Below are positions 17,233 to 26,043 of a DNA stretch of 47,339 nucleotides, in pieces. The stretch is taken from the NCBI RefSeq assembly GCF_000472925.1, contig NZ_AXAS01000007.1, positions 1 through 47,339 of the forward strand, given 5' to 3'. Each line of letters opens with the position of its first letter. Position 1 is the first letter of the stretch. The DNA comes from Bradyrhizobium sp. Ec3.3. GTDB lineage: Bacteria; Pseudomonadota; Alphaproteobacteria; Rhizobiales; Xanthobacteraceae. Position numbers and translations under genes: made by a program. The notes beneath the pieces were generated by a model. That model made no database searches, was not told the origin of the DNA, and saw only the letters and a list, made by a program, of their open reading frames with translations.

Positions 17233-18081
17233 TTAGATCCAATACGCGATTCGGCCGCGGAAGCGCGAAAGCAGATAGACTGATACGCCGATGTTGAGGA
17301 CTGTGATCAATACGACCGCGCAGTAGTTTTCCGTTGATGGCATCTCTCCCAGGAGCGGCGCGCGCGCCACCTGCAGCAGATGAAAGAACGGATTGTATCG
17401 GGTGATAAAGGCGTGTCCCCTCAGTAAGTCCGGCCGCCAAAAGATCGGTGTGAGAAAGAACAGAATTTGGACGACCGAATTGATGACTTGCGGAATGTCG
17501 CGAAATCTCGCGGAGACCATTCCAATTGTCAGGCTTGCAAAGATCCCATTCACGACAATGGCCAAGAGGCCAACGATCGCTAAAAGGGCAACCGATCCGG
17601 GCCAAATTCTGAAATAGATAACAACGCCCAAATATACGATGAAATTGTGCGCAAAAATGATCAGCTTGGTCCAGTTGAAACGAAAAACATAGACCGAGAA
17701 AGGCAAGCTAATTTGCTTGATGTAGCACTCGGAGCCGGTGAACAGCGTCCCGCTCTCAGTCAAATAGCTCGCCATCAACGTCCAGACCAACATGCCGGAA
17801 CAGAAGAACGGAATAAATCGGTCGACTTCCTGCTGAAAGAGCTCCGCATATACCACGCCCAAAGCGATGACCATGACGCCCATGCTGGCGGTCAACCAAA
17901 ACGGGCCCAGAACGGAACGCCGATACCGCTGGACGATCTCGTTCCAACCCAAGGACCCCCAAAGCCTCCAATGGGTTAGGCCATCCAGGAGATCCAAGCG
18001 GGCACTCTTGAAGCCTCGAGCGGTAGTCGTTGCCGGGAGGCGGACGTCGAACTGACTTCGATCAACAGACAATGGATGCAT
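17233..18081 (-). CDS. wzm: ABC transporter permease for O-polysaccharide export (Wzm/KpsM-like)
   Basis: This 282-residue membrane protein has about six transmembrane segments. Family blocks include LWGSLGWNEIVQRYRRSVLG at the cytoplasmic N-terminus and PFWLTASMGVMVIALGVVYAELF; GMVSARFRDIPQVINSVVQI with LFFLTPIFW then precedes the last helices. It belongs to ABC-2 type polysaccharide exporters and forms the channel with the ATPase encoded 2 nt downstream. It lies 76 nt after the large glycosyltransferase gene in the same orientation, consistent with one operon. Start at ATG 18081; no strong Shine-Dalgarno is visible. Confidence 0.93.
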   Translation of the reverse strand: MHPLSVDRSQFDVRLPATTTARGFKSARLDLLDGLTHWRLWGSLGWNEIVQRYRRSVLGPFWLTASMGVMVIALGVVYAELFQQEVDRFIPFFCSGMLVWTLMASYLTESGTLFTGSECYIKQISLPFSVYVFRFNWTKLIIFAHNFIVYLGVVIYFRIWPGSVALLAIVGLLAIVVNGIFASLTIGMVSARFRDIPQVINSVVQILFFLTPIFWRPDLLRGHAFITRYNPFFHLLQVARAPLLGEMPSTENYCAVVLITVLNIGVSVYLLSRFRGRIAYWI

Positions 18082-18157
18082 CGGCTTGCTCGGTTACTTC
18101 GCGGCGTGCTGAGTTTGTCTCAAGATTGCAAAGACTTGAGGTCTGAAGTCGGTTGCA

Positions 18158-20167
18158 TCAATCATGCAGTCGGCCCGCGGCAGTGGATCTGGATGCTATG
18201 CGCGCCTGAACCGGAGCCTCTTTGCTGAAGGGCTTCCCAATCACCGAATGATCTCGCGCCGCTAGTTGATCTTGCCACGGCTTCCGGCGTCGCGGAGGAA
18301 ACGCGAGTTCAAAGGAGGTTGTCGCGTCATTGACGAGATTGTCGTTGTGAAAGGGATCACGCGACAGCTCCAGGCTCCATGTTTTGAGCATGTGGGCGGC
18401 CTCGGCTCGCACATCTTTCGAATTATCTAGGTGCGCGTCGGAGTTTTCGCCCCTCGATTGATGATGATAGAGCTCCGCATGCGGGGTCCAGATGTTCCGG
18501 TACCCGCAGCGTCTGACCTTCAGACAGAGGTCAACGTCATTGAACGTAACGGGCAGGTTGATGTCATCCAGTCCGCCGACCTGTTCGTACACCGATCTTC
18601 GTACAAGAAGACAGGCTCCAGCTACGGCAGAGACTTCGGAAACCAGCGCGTTCCGACCGAAATACCCGGCCGCATTTCGGCGCAATCGATAATTGAACGG
18701 ATTGGCAATACCGGGCAAGGCGAGCGCCAACCCGCCATGTCGAACGCGACCATCCGAATGGACCAGCTTGGCCCCAACTGCGCCCACGTCGTCCCGAACG
18801 GCCCATGAGACCATTTCGGAAAGCCAACCCGGATTGATGACCTCAATTTCATCACTCAACAAACCGAGTATTGCTCCGTTTGCCCGACGGGCCGCCATAT
18901 TGACCATTGCAGAATAGTTGAACGCCCCCCTGTAGGTGAGGGTACGAACGCGGGGATCGTCACTGAGCCTATGAAGCAGCGATTGGCGTTCCGTGGATCG
19001 GCTTTCGTGTTCGACGACAAGAAGCTCGACGTTGGGATAGTCGGTCTGCTCAAGGAGATCTCTTGCGCGAGCGGCTGGCAAACCGGTTCCGACGAGCGTT
19101 GGGACGATGAGTGTGACGGTCGGCGCCGTTGTTGGAGGCCTTCGGCGAACACGCACCCAATGCGGCAAAACAGGATGTGATTCCGCGACGGCGTTCTCAT
19201 GACCTCTCTGCAGGTGCTCATCGATGGCCCGCCGAGCCGCTTGAGCACACCGCGCGGGTGTTGCTTCGGAGAACGACCTCGCTCCAAAATCGCGACGCCA
19301 GTGATAAAGGACAGTTGGAATGTGGTGAATTCGATCGGGTGAGCTGGATTCAACACATCGCAGCGCGAGATCGTAGTCCTGACTTCCTTCAAAGCCCAAT
19401 CGAAATCCGCCGACACTCTCCAGGAGAGAGCGCCGATAGACTCCCAAATGACTAATGAGGTTATGGCCTAAGAACAGTTCTTTGTTCCAGTCGGTCTTAA
19501 AATAGGGTGTCTGACGGCGGCCTCGCCGATCGATCTGATCTTCATCGCTGTATATGATGTCGAGATCGGAGCGGTCATTGAGCGCCACGACAACTTCATA
19601 AAGGGCGTGCGCAGAAAGGACGTCGTCGTGATCCATCAAGGCGACGAACTCGCCTTGAACGAGCGATAACGCAGAATTGGAGGCGGCCGAAATGTTGCCG
19701 TTAACGGCCCGCCTGACCAGTTTGATTCGAGGATCTCTCGTCGACTCTTCCAGCAAGGCTTGTACATGCCGATCCGGCGATGCATCGTCGGCAATGCACA
19801 GCTCCCAGTTAGGGTACAATTGCTCGCGAACGCTTTCAATTGCCGCACGGAGAGCCCAGGTCGGTGGGTTATAAACCGGCATAATGACCGACAATAGGGG
19901 CTTGTGTCGTAAGAGGTCTACATGGCGACGGATTGCGTCAACATCTGAAGGGGTGAGCGTGTCATATTGTTGTACCCACCTCTGGTATTGTCGAGTTTGC
20001 AGTTGGTTCGTAGCGTTGAATAGACGTTTGAGCGGCGAGCGCATCCAGTTCGGTAAGCGATGCGCGCGCGACCTCAAATAGTCGAGGTGTTCATTTGAAG
20101 CGAGTTTGTGGAACACTTCTGCACGCTCTCTATGCTGACCCAATGTTCCAATGTCAGCTGTGGCCAT
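18158..20167 (-). CDS. Large two-domain family 2 glycosyltransferase
   Basis: This protein of about 669 residues has two tandem GT2 domains. The first begins [20 protein letters not shown] and carries DDASPD, ALMDHDD and SDEDQID, the last resembling the paired acidic motifs of rhamnan/O-antigen synthases. The second begins [14 protein letters not shown] and has [11 protein letters not shown] in the DxD position plus [19 protein letters not shown] and [16 protein letters not shown]. An N-terminal helical region (about 85 residues) precedes domain one. Such two-domain enzymes usually add two linkages of a repeat or polymerise rhamnose/deoxyhexose chains. The ATG at 20167 overlaps rfbA by 14 nt; a GTG at 20200 is an alternative. 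It lies in the rfb operon between rfbA and wzm. Confidence 0.88.
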   Translation of the reverse strand: MATADIGTLGQHRERAEVFHKLASNEHLDYLRSRAHRLPNWMRSPLKRLFNATNQLQTRQYQRWVQQYDTLTPSDVDAIRRHVDLLRHKPLLSVIMPVYNPPTWALRAAIESVREQLYPNWELCIADDASPDRHVQALLEESTRDPRIKLVRRAVNGNISAASNSALSLVQGEFVALMDHDDVLSAHALYEVVVALNDRSDLDIIYSDEDQIDRRGRRQTPYFKTDWNKELFLGHNLISHLGVYRRSLLESVGGFRLGFEGSQDYDLALRCVESSSPDRIHHIPTVLYHWRRDFGARSFSEATPARCAQAARRAIDEHLQRGHENAVAESHPVLPHWVRVRRRPPTTAPTVTLIVPTLVGTGLPAARARDLLEQTDYPNVELLVVEHESRSTERQSLLHRLSDDPRVRTLTYRGAFNYSAMVNMAARRANGAILGLLSDEIEVINPGWLSEMVSWAVRDDVGAVGAKLVHSDGRVRHGGLALALPGIANPFNYRLRRNAAGYFGRNALVSEVSAVAGACLLVRRSVYEQVGGLDDINLPVTFNDVDLCLKVRRCGYRNIWTPHAELYHHQSRGENSDAHLDNSKDVRAEAAHMLKTWSLELSRDPFHNDNLVNDATTSFELAFPPRRRKPWQDQLAARDHSVIGKPFSKEAPVQARIASRSTAAGRLHD

Positions 20168-21026
20168 CGGCGACGCCAACGATGTATCGCGCGTAGTCAC
20201 CTTTTCCCAACGTTCCGGAAAGCCGGATCAGTTGGTCGCGATCAATGAATCCCTGTCCGAAGGCGATCTCCTCTGGGCACGCGATTCTGAATCCCTGACG
20301 TCGCTCGAGCACGGAAACAAACTCCGCCGCGGTGAGCAGGCTGTCGGGCGTTCCGGCGTCAAGCCAGGTGAAGCCGCGACTCATGCGCTCGACAGTAAGC
20401 TGCTCCCGATCGAGGTAAGCCCTATTCAGATCGGTGATCTCCAGCTCGCCTCGAGCCGACGGCCGTATACCGGCTGCCAGATGGACAACCTGCGGGTCGT
20501 AAAAATAAAGTCCCGTCACGGCAAAGTTGGACTTAGGTTGTCTTGGCTTCTCCTCAAGGGAATTGGCCTTGCCGCTCTCATTAAAGGTGATGACGCCGTA
20601 ACGCTCAGGATCTGAAACCTGATAGGCGAACACGGTGGCGCCGATTGTGCGTGCACGTGCGTTCGCAAGCAGCGCAGGAAGACCGTGCCCAAAGAAAATA
20701 TTGTCGCCTAAGATGAGCGCTGAATTGTGCCCTTCCACAAACGTCGCACCAATAATAAAGGCTTGCGCCAACCCCTCAGGCTTTGGCTGCGCCTTGTACG
20801 ACAGTGACATCCCCCATTGAGTGCCATCTCCAAGGAGGGACTGGAACAACGGAAGATCGTGGGGCGTCGCTATAATCAAAATGTCTCGAATACCTGCAAG
20901 CATCAGGGTTGTAAGGGGGTAGTAGATCATTGGTTTGTCGTAGACCGGCAGAAGCTGCTTGGATGTCACTGCCGTCATTGGATAAAGGCGAGTACCGTTC
21001 CCACCGGCAAGGATGATTCCCTTCAT
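20154..21026 (-). CDS. rfbA: Glucose-1-phosphate thymidylyltransferase
   Basis: This enzyme makes dTDP-glucose from dTTP and glucose-1-phosphate, the first step towards dTDP-L-rhamnose. The 290-residue length is standard. Motifs: the nucleotide-binding loop [11 protein letters not shown] at the N-terminus, KPMIYYPL, the [12 protein letters not shown] metal-binding block, and [12 protein letters not shown]; all key residues appear intact. The ATG at 21026 overlaps the rfbD stop by 4 nt (ATGA), with AAGGA upstream, so translation is coupled. The 3' end is overlapped by the start of the next glycosyltransferase. Confidence 0.95.
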   Translation of the reverse strand: MKGIILAGGNGTRLYPMTAVTSKQLLPVYDKPMIYYPLTTLMLAGIRDILIIATPHDLPLFQSLLGDGTQWGMSLSYKAQPKPEGLAQAFIIGATFVEGHNSALILGDNIFFGHGLPALLANARARTIGATVFAYQVSDPERYGVITFNESGKANSLEEKPRQPKSNFAVTGLYFYDPQVVHLAAGIRPSARGELEITDLNRAYLDREQLTVERMSRGFTWLDAGTPDSLLTAAEFVSVLERRQGFRIACPEEIAFGQGFIDRDQLIRLSGTLGKGDYARYIVGVADGHS

Positions 21027-21916
21027 AGTCCTTTCTCCTCGTGCGAAATGCGATCCAAGCAGGCCGAGATGGATGATGGTGTCGATGGCAAGCTGATCTC
21101 GAAAAGTGAGCGCAACCGTTCAGTGGACAATTGTGAATTGGCTGGCCGTACGGCCGCAGTCGGATATTCAGCGGACGAAATGGGTTCGACCTCGGCCGAG
21201 GGACCCGCTCGTTTCGCGCTTTCGCTAAAAATCACACCGGCAAATTGATGCCACGTCATAGCTTCTAACCCGGCGAGGTGGGTGGTCCCGCTATATCGCT
21301 GCTGCCAATGTCTCAATCTTCTGGCGATTGAGACGATCGAAGCTGCGATGTCGGGCGCATAGGTCGGGCAGCCCCGTTGATCGTCCACCACGCGAACGCG
21401 CTCTCGTTCCGCGCCGACCTTCAGCATCGTGCGAAGGAAATTGTGCCCAAACGGCGCATAAACCCAAGACGTCCGCAAGATCACGTGGCGAGGATTGGCG
21501 GCGGCGACAGCAAGCTCGCCCTCCAGTTTGGAGCGTCCATAAACGCCTTGCGGATTAGGTTGGTCCGTCTCTACGTAAGGGCCCGGCTTTTTGCCGTCGA
21601 AAACGTAATCAGTGGAGAGATGAATGATAGTCGCACCAATCGCGTTTGCCGCTTTCGCGACTTCGCCGGCCGCGTCGCGGTTTATGGCATAGGCTAGTTC
21701 GGGTTCCGTCTCCGCCCGATCAACAGCTGTGTAGGCAGCTGGATTGATCACGATATCCGGCCTGAACGACGCAATTGCACTGGCCACGGATTGGGGCCGC
21801 GTGAGATCGAGCTCGGGCCGGCTCGCAAAACCAATCACCAAGTCGCTCACGAACGCAGCCAACTCTCTGAGGGACCTCGATACTTGTCCCTTCGTCCCGA
21901 TCACGTAGAGGCGCAC
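21023..21916 (-). CDS. rfbD: dTDP-4-dehydrorhamnose reductase
   Basis: This 297-residue short-chain reductase catalyses the last step of dTDP-L-rhamnose synthesis with NAD(P)H. It has a Rossmann start ([14 protein letters not shown]), [12 protein letters not shown], and the catalytic YxxxK in YGRSKLEGE, followed by [19 protein letters not shown]. Length and blocks agree with RfbD. It starts at GTG 21916 with GAGGA upstream, 7 nt after the rfbB stop, and overlaps rfbA by 4 nt, so rfbB-rfbD-rfbA form a tight operon. Confidence 0.95.
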   Translation of the reverse strand: MRLYVIGTKGQVSRSLRELAAFVSDLVIGFASRPELDLTRPQSVASAIASFRPDIVINPAAYTAVDRAETEPELAYAINRDAAGEVAKAANAIGATIIHLSTDYVFDGKKPGPYVETDQPNPQGVYGRSKLEGELAVAAANPRHVILRTSWVYAPFGHNFLRTMLKVGAERERVRVVDDQRGCPTYAPDIAASIVSIARRLRHWQQRYSGTTHLAGLEAMTWHQFAGVIFSESAKRAGPSAEVEPISSAEYPTAAVRPANSQLSTERLRSLFEISLPSTPSSISACLDRISHEEKGL

Positions 21917-21923
21917 GATGTCC

Positions 21924-22967
21924 TCATCCTCTTACAAGACCGAGGCGTTCGCCGGCATATATCTTCTCTCTTAGAGGCTGCCACCAATGTTGGTTTGACA
22001 GGTACCAATGGACCGTCTTCGCAAGTCCGCTCTCAAATGTTTCTTGGGCCCGCCAACCCAACTCATTTTCGAGTTTCGAGGCGTCGATAGCATAGCGGCG
22101 GTCGTGACCCGGCCGGTCCGGCACGAATTGGATGAGCTCGTGATGCGACCGATCAGTTGGACGCAGGAGGTCCATCCACGAGCACACCTGGCGCACCACA
22201 TCGATGTTCTGGCGTTCATTTCTTCCGCCGATATTGTACGTCTCGCCCGGTCGTCCGCCCTTCAAAATGAGACCAAGCGCGCGCGCATGGTCTTCAACGT
22301 GGAGCCAATCGCGAACATTCGAGCCAGTCCCGTATACGGGAAGCGGCTGGCGATCCAGGGCATTGAGGATCATCAACGGGATGAGCTTTTCCGGGAAGTG
22401 ATAAGGGCCGTAGTTGTTCGAGCAATTGGAAACGATCACCGGCAAGCCATACGTTCGATACCAGGCCTTCGCGAGATGATCTGATGCGGCCTTGGTCGCA
22501 GAGTAAGGAGAGCTTGGATCGTACGGCGTTGCTTCAGTGAATAGTCCGCGCTCTCCGAGCGAACCATAGACTTCATCAGTCGAGACGTGGACAAAGCGAA
22601 AGTCTGGCACGTTTTGAGATGAGAAGTGTCGCCGGGCAGCTTCGAGCAAGGCGAAGGTCCCGATCACATTGGTTTGCACGAAGACATCAGACCCTGAAAT
22701 CGATCGATCAACGTGGCTCTCAGCGGCCAAATGAATCACGCCATCGGGGCGATATTTCGCAAACAGAGCGTCGACGGCCTCCTCGTCACAGATGTCCCGC
22801 TGCTCAAAATGATAGCGCGGATTGTTGGCAATCGGTGCCAATGACGCCAAGTTCCCCGCATAGGTGAGCTTGTCCACCACGACCACTTCGTGGCCGAGCT
22901 CTAAAACGAAATGACGGCAAACCGCCGACCCGATAAAGCCGGCGCCACCCGATACGAGAATGCGCAT
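21924..22967 (-). CDS. rfbB: dTDP-glucose 4,6-dehydratase
   Basis: This 347-residue NAD-dependent dehydratase converts dTDP-glucose to dTDP-4-keto-6-deoxyglucose. It shows the Rossmann motif [25 protein letters not shown], the catalytic region [10 protein letters not shown], and the YxxxK motif [11 protein letters not shown], then [18 protein letters not shown] and [17 protein letters not shown], all typical of RfbB/RmlB. It is the first gene of the minus-strand polysaccharide operon. Its promoter should lie in 22968-23100, but none was identified with confidence, and the ATG lacks a clear Shine-Dalgarno. Confidence 0.95.
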   Translation of the reverse strand: MRILVSGGAGFIGSAVCRHFVLELGHEVVVVDKLTYAGNLASLAPIANNPRYHFEQRDICDEEAVDALFAKYRPDGVIHLAAESHVDRSISGSDVFVQTNVIGTFALLEAARRHFSSQNVPDFRFVHVSTDEVYGSLGERGLFTEATPYDPSSPYSATKAASDHLAKAWYRTYGLPVIVSNCSNNYGPYHFPEKLIPLMILNALDRQPLPVYGTGSNVRDWLHVEDHARALGLILKGGRPGETYNIGGRNERQNIDVVRQVCSWMDLLRPTDRSHHELIQFVPDRPGHDRRYAIDASKLENELGWRAQETFESGLAKTVHWYLSNQHWWQPLREKIYAGERLGLVRG

Positions 22968-24226
22968 TCAATTGCTCAAGCTTCGGCAGCTGAAAGGCGG
23001 GATTACGCCAGCCCGTCTTGGCTGCCCTTGTCCTTTGACACCGGGAACCGCTCCACGGCATCCTGCAATCGACCTCGAAAACGGGATCATCTCGAGCGAT
23101 GGCGCGATCGCACCGAAGTGATGAGTTCGTCGGTTAGCTTGCATATCCCGGCCGTCGGTATCGATTTACGTACCCATGCGGGAAGCTTTGAGGGAGCGCC
23201 AGTCCCATTTGAGATAGGCGGGTTCGTTATTGTCGCGCGCAGCGTTCGCCGCGGATCGGCTGCTCGGCCTATCGGCAACAGTTCGCCAGCCGGGTGAAGC
23301 GTGAAGTTTGCGCGGCCCAAGGTCTACACTATGTAGCCGTGTCTCAAACGCACCACGATCATGAACGGCGTGAGGTTAGCCGAGTACGCCCTTCGTGCTC
23401 TTGGCTATCATCTCGGTTGCCCCTCTGCCGTGTATCGTGTGGAACAGCGGTTCTGGCCGGTACGCTAGCGATGGTGGGCTGGCCAATATCACTGCAGCGC
23501 GCGTTCGCCTGGAATGGACTCGAAACAAGACCGCTCAATGCAAAAGGCGCTTGTTCATGGAAGGGCCCTGACTGTTGCGCGAGTGGGGCCGAGGCACGAC
23601 GTGCCCGGGGCCTCACATGGAGACTGATGTTCAACGGACTATTTTTCCGAGCTAGTGGAGCCTACGCCCCTCGCGAGAGGAACCGCGGCAGGTAGATGCC
23701 ATCCCAAATGGGACGCGCGGGGCGTTTATTCCACTGCTATGTGCCTCGCCGGGATTCCCAAACCAGCGTGTGGCCTCGCTGCGCCGATCAAGGACAATCC
23801 CGTTGAGCGATTGGCAGGAGCGGGGCAGCAGGAAGCGTCGACGTCCATGACCCGAGAATGACACCACCTGCGCGCTCTTGGAAAAGGGCCTCACGTTTGG
23901 TTGACATCGCGGGCTCGACAACAGGGTTGGCAAAGACAACGAAGGCCGTCAGCTCGTGGATTTGCCATCACGAAATCTCACTGGATCATCTTCCGCGCAT
24001 CACCGACACAGAAAGAGCCTTTCTTTTCTGAGTTTCCTGCTTTTCTGAGTTTCCTGCTTGGGAAATCGTGCAACAGCTAGGTGGAAGTTGGCAGTGACAG
24101 AAATTGTAACCGCCTGTTTCGCGCTTCCTTCCAGAACACCGTCAACCAATTACGACATGGCGATCGATCCGCTTCATAAGCCTCAGCGCGACCGCGGTCG
24201 GCCGCAATGGGACACGGGTACTCAAT
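22968..24226. other. Long divergent intergenic region between rfbB and waaL
   Basis: About 1.26 kb separates divergent transcription units, and no gene is supportable. Frames on both strands give Arg/Ser-rich products without motifs. It contains a perfect 17-bp tandem duplication at 24024-24057. I searched for a nod box or tts box by eye and found none. It presumably holds two promoters and decayed sequence. Confidence 0.45.
24024..24057 (+). repeat. Perfect 17-bp tandem duplication
   Basis: The unit TTTTCTGAGTTTCCTGC occurs twice head-to-tail without mismatch, about 170 nt before the waaL-like start. It is probably recent slippage; no function is suggested. Confidence 0.9.
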
Positions 24227-25585
24227 ATGCAGACAATGTCAGCTGTTCTACTTTGTTCTCGGCGATTTGTGACCGAGGCGTCGCTCGCCTGCACAATTTG
24301 GAGCGGCCCAGAGGTCGGCCGTGCGGACAGCCTGAGGCTGCGGAATGTGGACATCGTCGTGCTTGCGCTTGTGGCCGGACTACCCTGGTCGACGAGCCTA
24401 ACCAGCATACTTGGAGTCGTACTCTTCTTTGGCATTTTGACAACGTTCCGTACCGAGCGGATGCTCGCAACTATCAGTCATCCCGCCGGCGCGCTGCCGC
24501 TCGCGCTCGTAATGCTAGCGGCGATAGGGGTAACCTGGGCAAGCGGAGTACCTTGGCCGGAGCGGCTCAGTGCTTTGGGAAAAATGACCAAGCTGCTGTT
24601 GCTCCCGCTCCTGTTGTTCCATTTCCAATCCAGTCGGCGCGCCAAATGGATGTTCGCAACCTTCGTAGGCTCAAACATGATTCTGCTGGTCTACTCGTTC
24701 GTTTCATCGGCAGTGCCGGAATTGGCGATTGTTCAAAGAATCGGTGGCCACGGCGTTCCCGTGAGAAATTACATTGACCAAAGCCAAGGGTTTTCGCTTG
24801 TTGCCGTGGCGTTGGCAGGCCTGGCATTCGAGGCTGCGTCTCAGCAGAAACATTATTGGGTTGCGGCGCTTGGAGCGGTCAGTCTCCTATTCTTTGCCAA
24901 TCTTGCCTTCATCAATGTTGCCCGAACGGCGTTCTTCTATTTGCCGATAATGCTGGTCCTCCTGACAATACGTTACTCAAGCCCAAGAACTGCGTCGGTT
25001 GGGTTCATCGGAATCTGCATCTTATGCGGGGCGTTGTGGCAGACATCTCCCAATCTCCAACGAAAAGTCTCTGCCATTTTCGTAGAAATGGCTGCATTCC
25101 AGCCAGATGCCGAGATCGGAGAGAAAGAGCCTTCGGCAGCTGAAAGACTTGAATTTTGGCGCAAGTCGTTTCAGTTCATTGAAAGAGCACCGGTCCTAGG
25201 TCATGGGACTGGTTCGATCCGACGCCTTTTCGGGCAAGAATCGATTGGGCGAACTGGAATATCGGCCCTGGTTGTGAGCAATCCTCACAATCAGACGCTT
25301 GCTGCCGCGGTGCAATGGGGCAGCGTTGGAATCCTCCTTGTCTGGGCAATGTGGATAGCGCACGTACGGCTGTTCTGCAGCAGGGCCCTAGTCGCCTGGA
25401 TCGGAATGCTTGCGACAGTGCAGAATATTGCAAGCTCTATTTTCAATTCGCACCTGATGGACGCGTATGAAGGCTGGCTTTACGTATTGGTGGTCGGGAT
25501 TGCAGGCGGAGAACTGTTGCGGATTGAGAGTCGTAAGCCGGCCCCTTTGGATGCCGCCATCGCGCCTGGTTCGCGCAAATGTTGA
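24227..25585 (+). CDS. waaL: O-antigen ligase family protein
   Basis: This 452-residue polytopic membrane protein (about ten to twelve hydrophobic segments) has a large periplasmic loop near residues 270-370. The loop carries the ligase hallmarks ERLEFWRKSFQFIERAPVLG, HGTGSIRRLFG and NPHNQTLAAAVQWG; the PHN(Q/x) block with His is characteristic of the Wzy_C/WaaL superfamily. WaaL transfers undecaprenyl-linked O-polysaccharide to lipid A-core on the periplasmic side. A Wzy polymerase is the alternative, but an ABC-transporter exporter in the same locus favours ligase. It stands divergent from the rfb operon behind a long leader region; no strong Shine-Dalgarno marks the ATG. Confidence 0.85.
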   Translation: MQTMSAVLLCSRRFVTEASLACTIWSGPEVGRADSLRLRNVDIVVLALVAGLPWSTSLTSILGVVLFFGILTTFRTERMLATISHPAGALPLALVMLAAIGVTWASGVPWPERLSALGKMTKLLLLPLLLFHFQSSRRAKWMFATFVGSNMILLVYSFVSSAVPELAIVQRIGGHGVPVRNYIDQSQGFSLVAVALAGLAFEAASQQKHYWVAALGAVSLLFFANLAFINVARTAFFYLPIMLVLLTIRYSSPRTASVGFIGICILCGALWQTSPNLQRKVSAIFVEMAAFQPDAEIGEKEPSAAERLEFWRKSFQFIERAPVLGHGTGSIRRLFGQESIGRTGISALVVSNPHNQTLAAAVQWGSVGILLVWAMWIAHVRLFCSRALVAWIGMLATVQNIASSIFNSHLMDAYEGWLYVLVVGIAGGELLRIESRKPAPLDAAIAPGSRKC

Positions 25586-26043
25586 GTAGGCAAGATCTAT
25601 CCGCATCCGCGTCACGTCCAAGCATCTTTACGATTTCTGGAACGCTCCGGCGCGCACCCGGTTCATTTCAAGAATGCTTTGGCGGAACGCTCTTCAATGG
25701 CCATCGGTCAAGTGTGCTTAGCCCCTGCAGCTCCAGTTTACTCTGCAGGATGTCGCGCGCTCAGTATGCCCGGCTGCAATCAAGGCCCGCTGAATGCGAT
25801 CCTTCAATTGGCCATGCTGATGCCCGTCAGCTTCTCAAAGGCTCACCGCTTCCAACGCCGTCTTGAGGGTCGATGGAGTTGGAATCGCTAAAAGGCCGAA
25901 AGTCGAGTTGAGACATCGGCCTGGCCGTCGCTCTTGAAAAGGCCAACTGCCCTGCATGCGACGGGCCAGCCCATGCCGGCTCTCAACCACTCCTCTCCTC
26001 TTCGGCCAGGTTTGCTTCAAACAGCTACCGCTCTTGGCCCCGG
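25586..26043. other. Intergenic region holding an orphan tts-like box
   Basis: No gene is supported in these 458 nt. A good tts-box match on the plus strand (25826-25843) has no convincing coding frame behind it; the next feature, a GH127 gene, is on the opposite strand. Confidence 0.5.
25826..25843 (+). promoter_or_regulatory. tts-box-like TtsI binding site without an obvious downstream gene
   Basis: GTCAGCTTCTCAAAGGCT matches the rhizobial tts box core as I recall it (GTCAGCTTNTCGAAAGCT) at all but two positions. tts boxes are bound by the regulator TtsI and drive type III secretion and effector genes. Downstream on the plus strand there is no credible effector frame before the GH127 gene on the other strand, so the target may have been lost or displaced. 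Confidence 0.55.

Noticed and set aside
16448..17605. Extended 385-residue version of the ABC ATPase starting at 17605
   Set aside because: The first ~125 residues overlap the permease gene and have no similarity to ABC proteins; ATG 17230, 2 nt after the permease stop, fits the family start.
24058..24777. A 239-codon plus-strand frame overlapping the waaL start
   Set aside because: It overlaps the membrane-protein frame out of phase and is Arg/Cys/Thr-rich without motifs.
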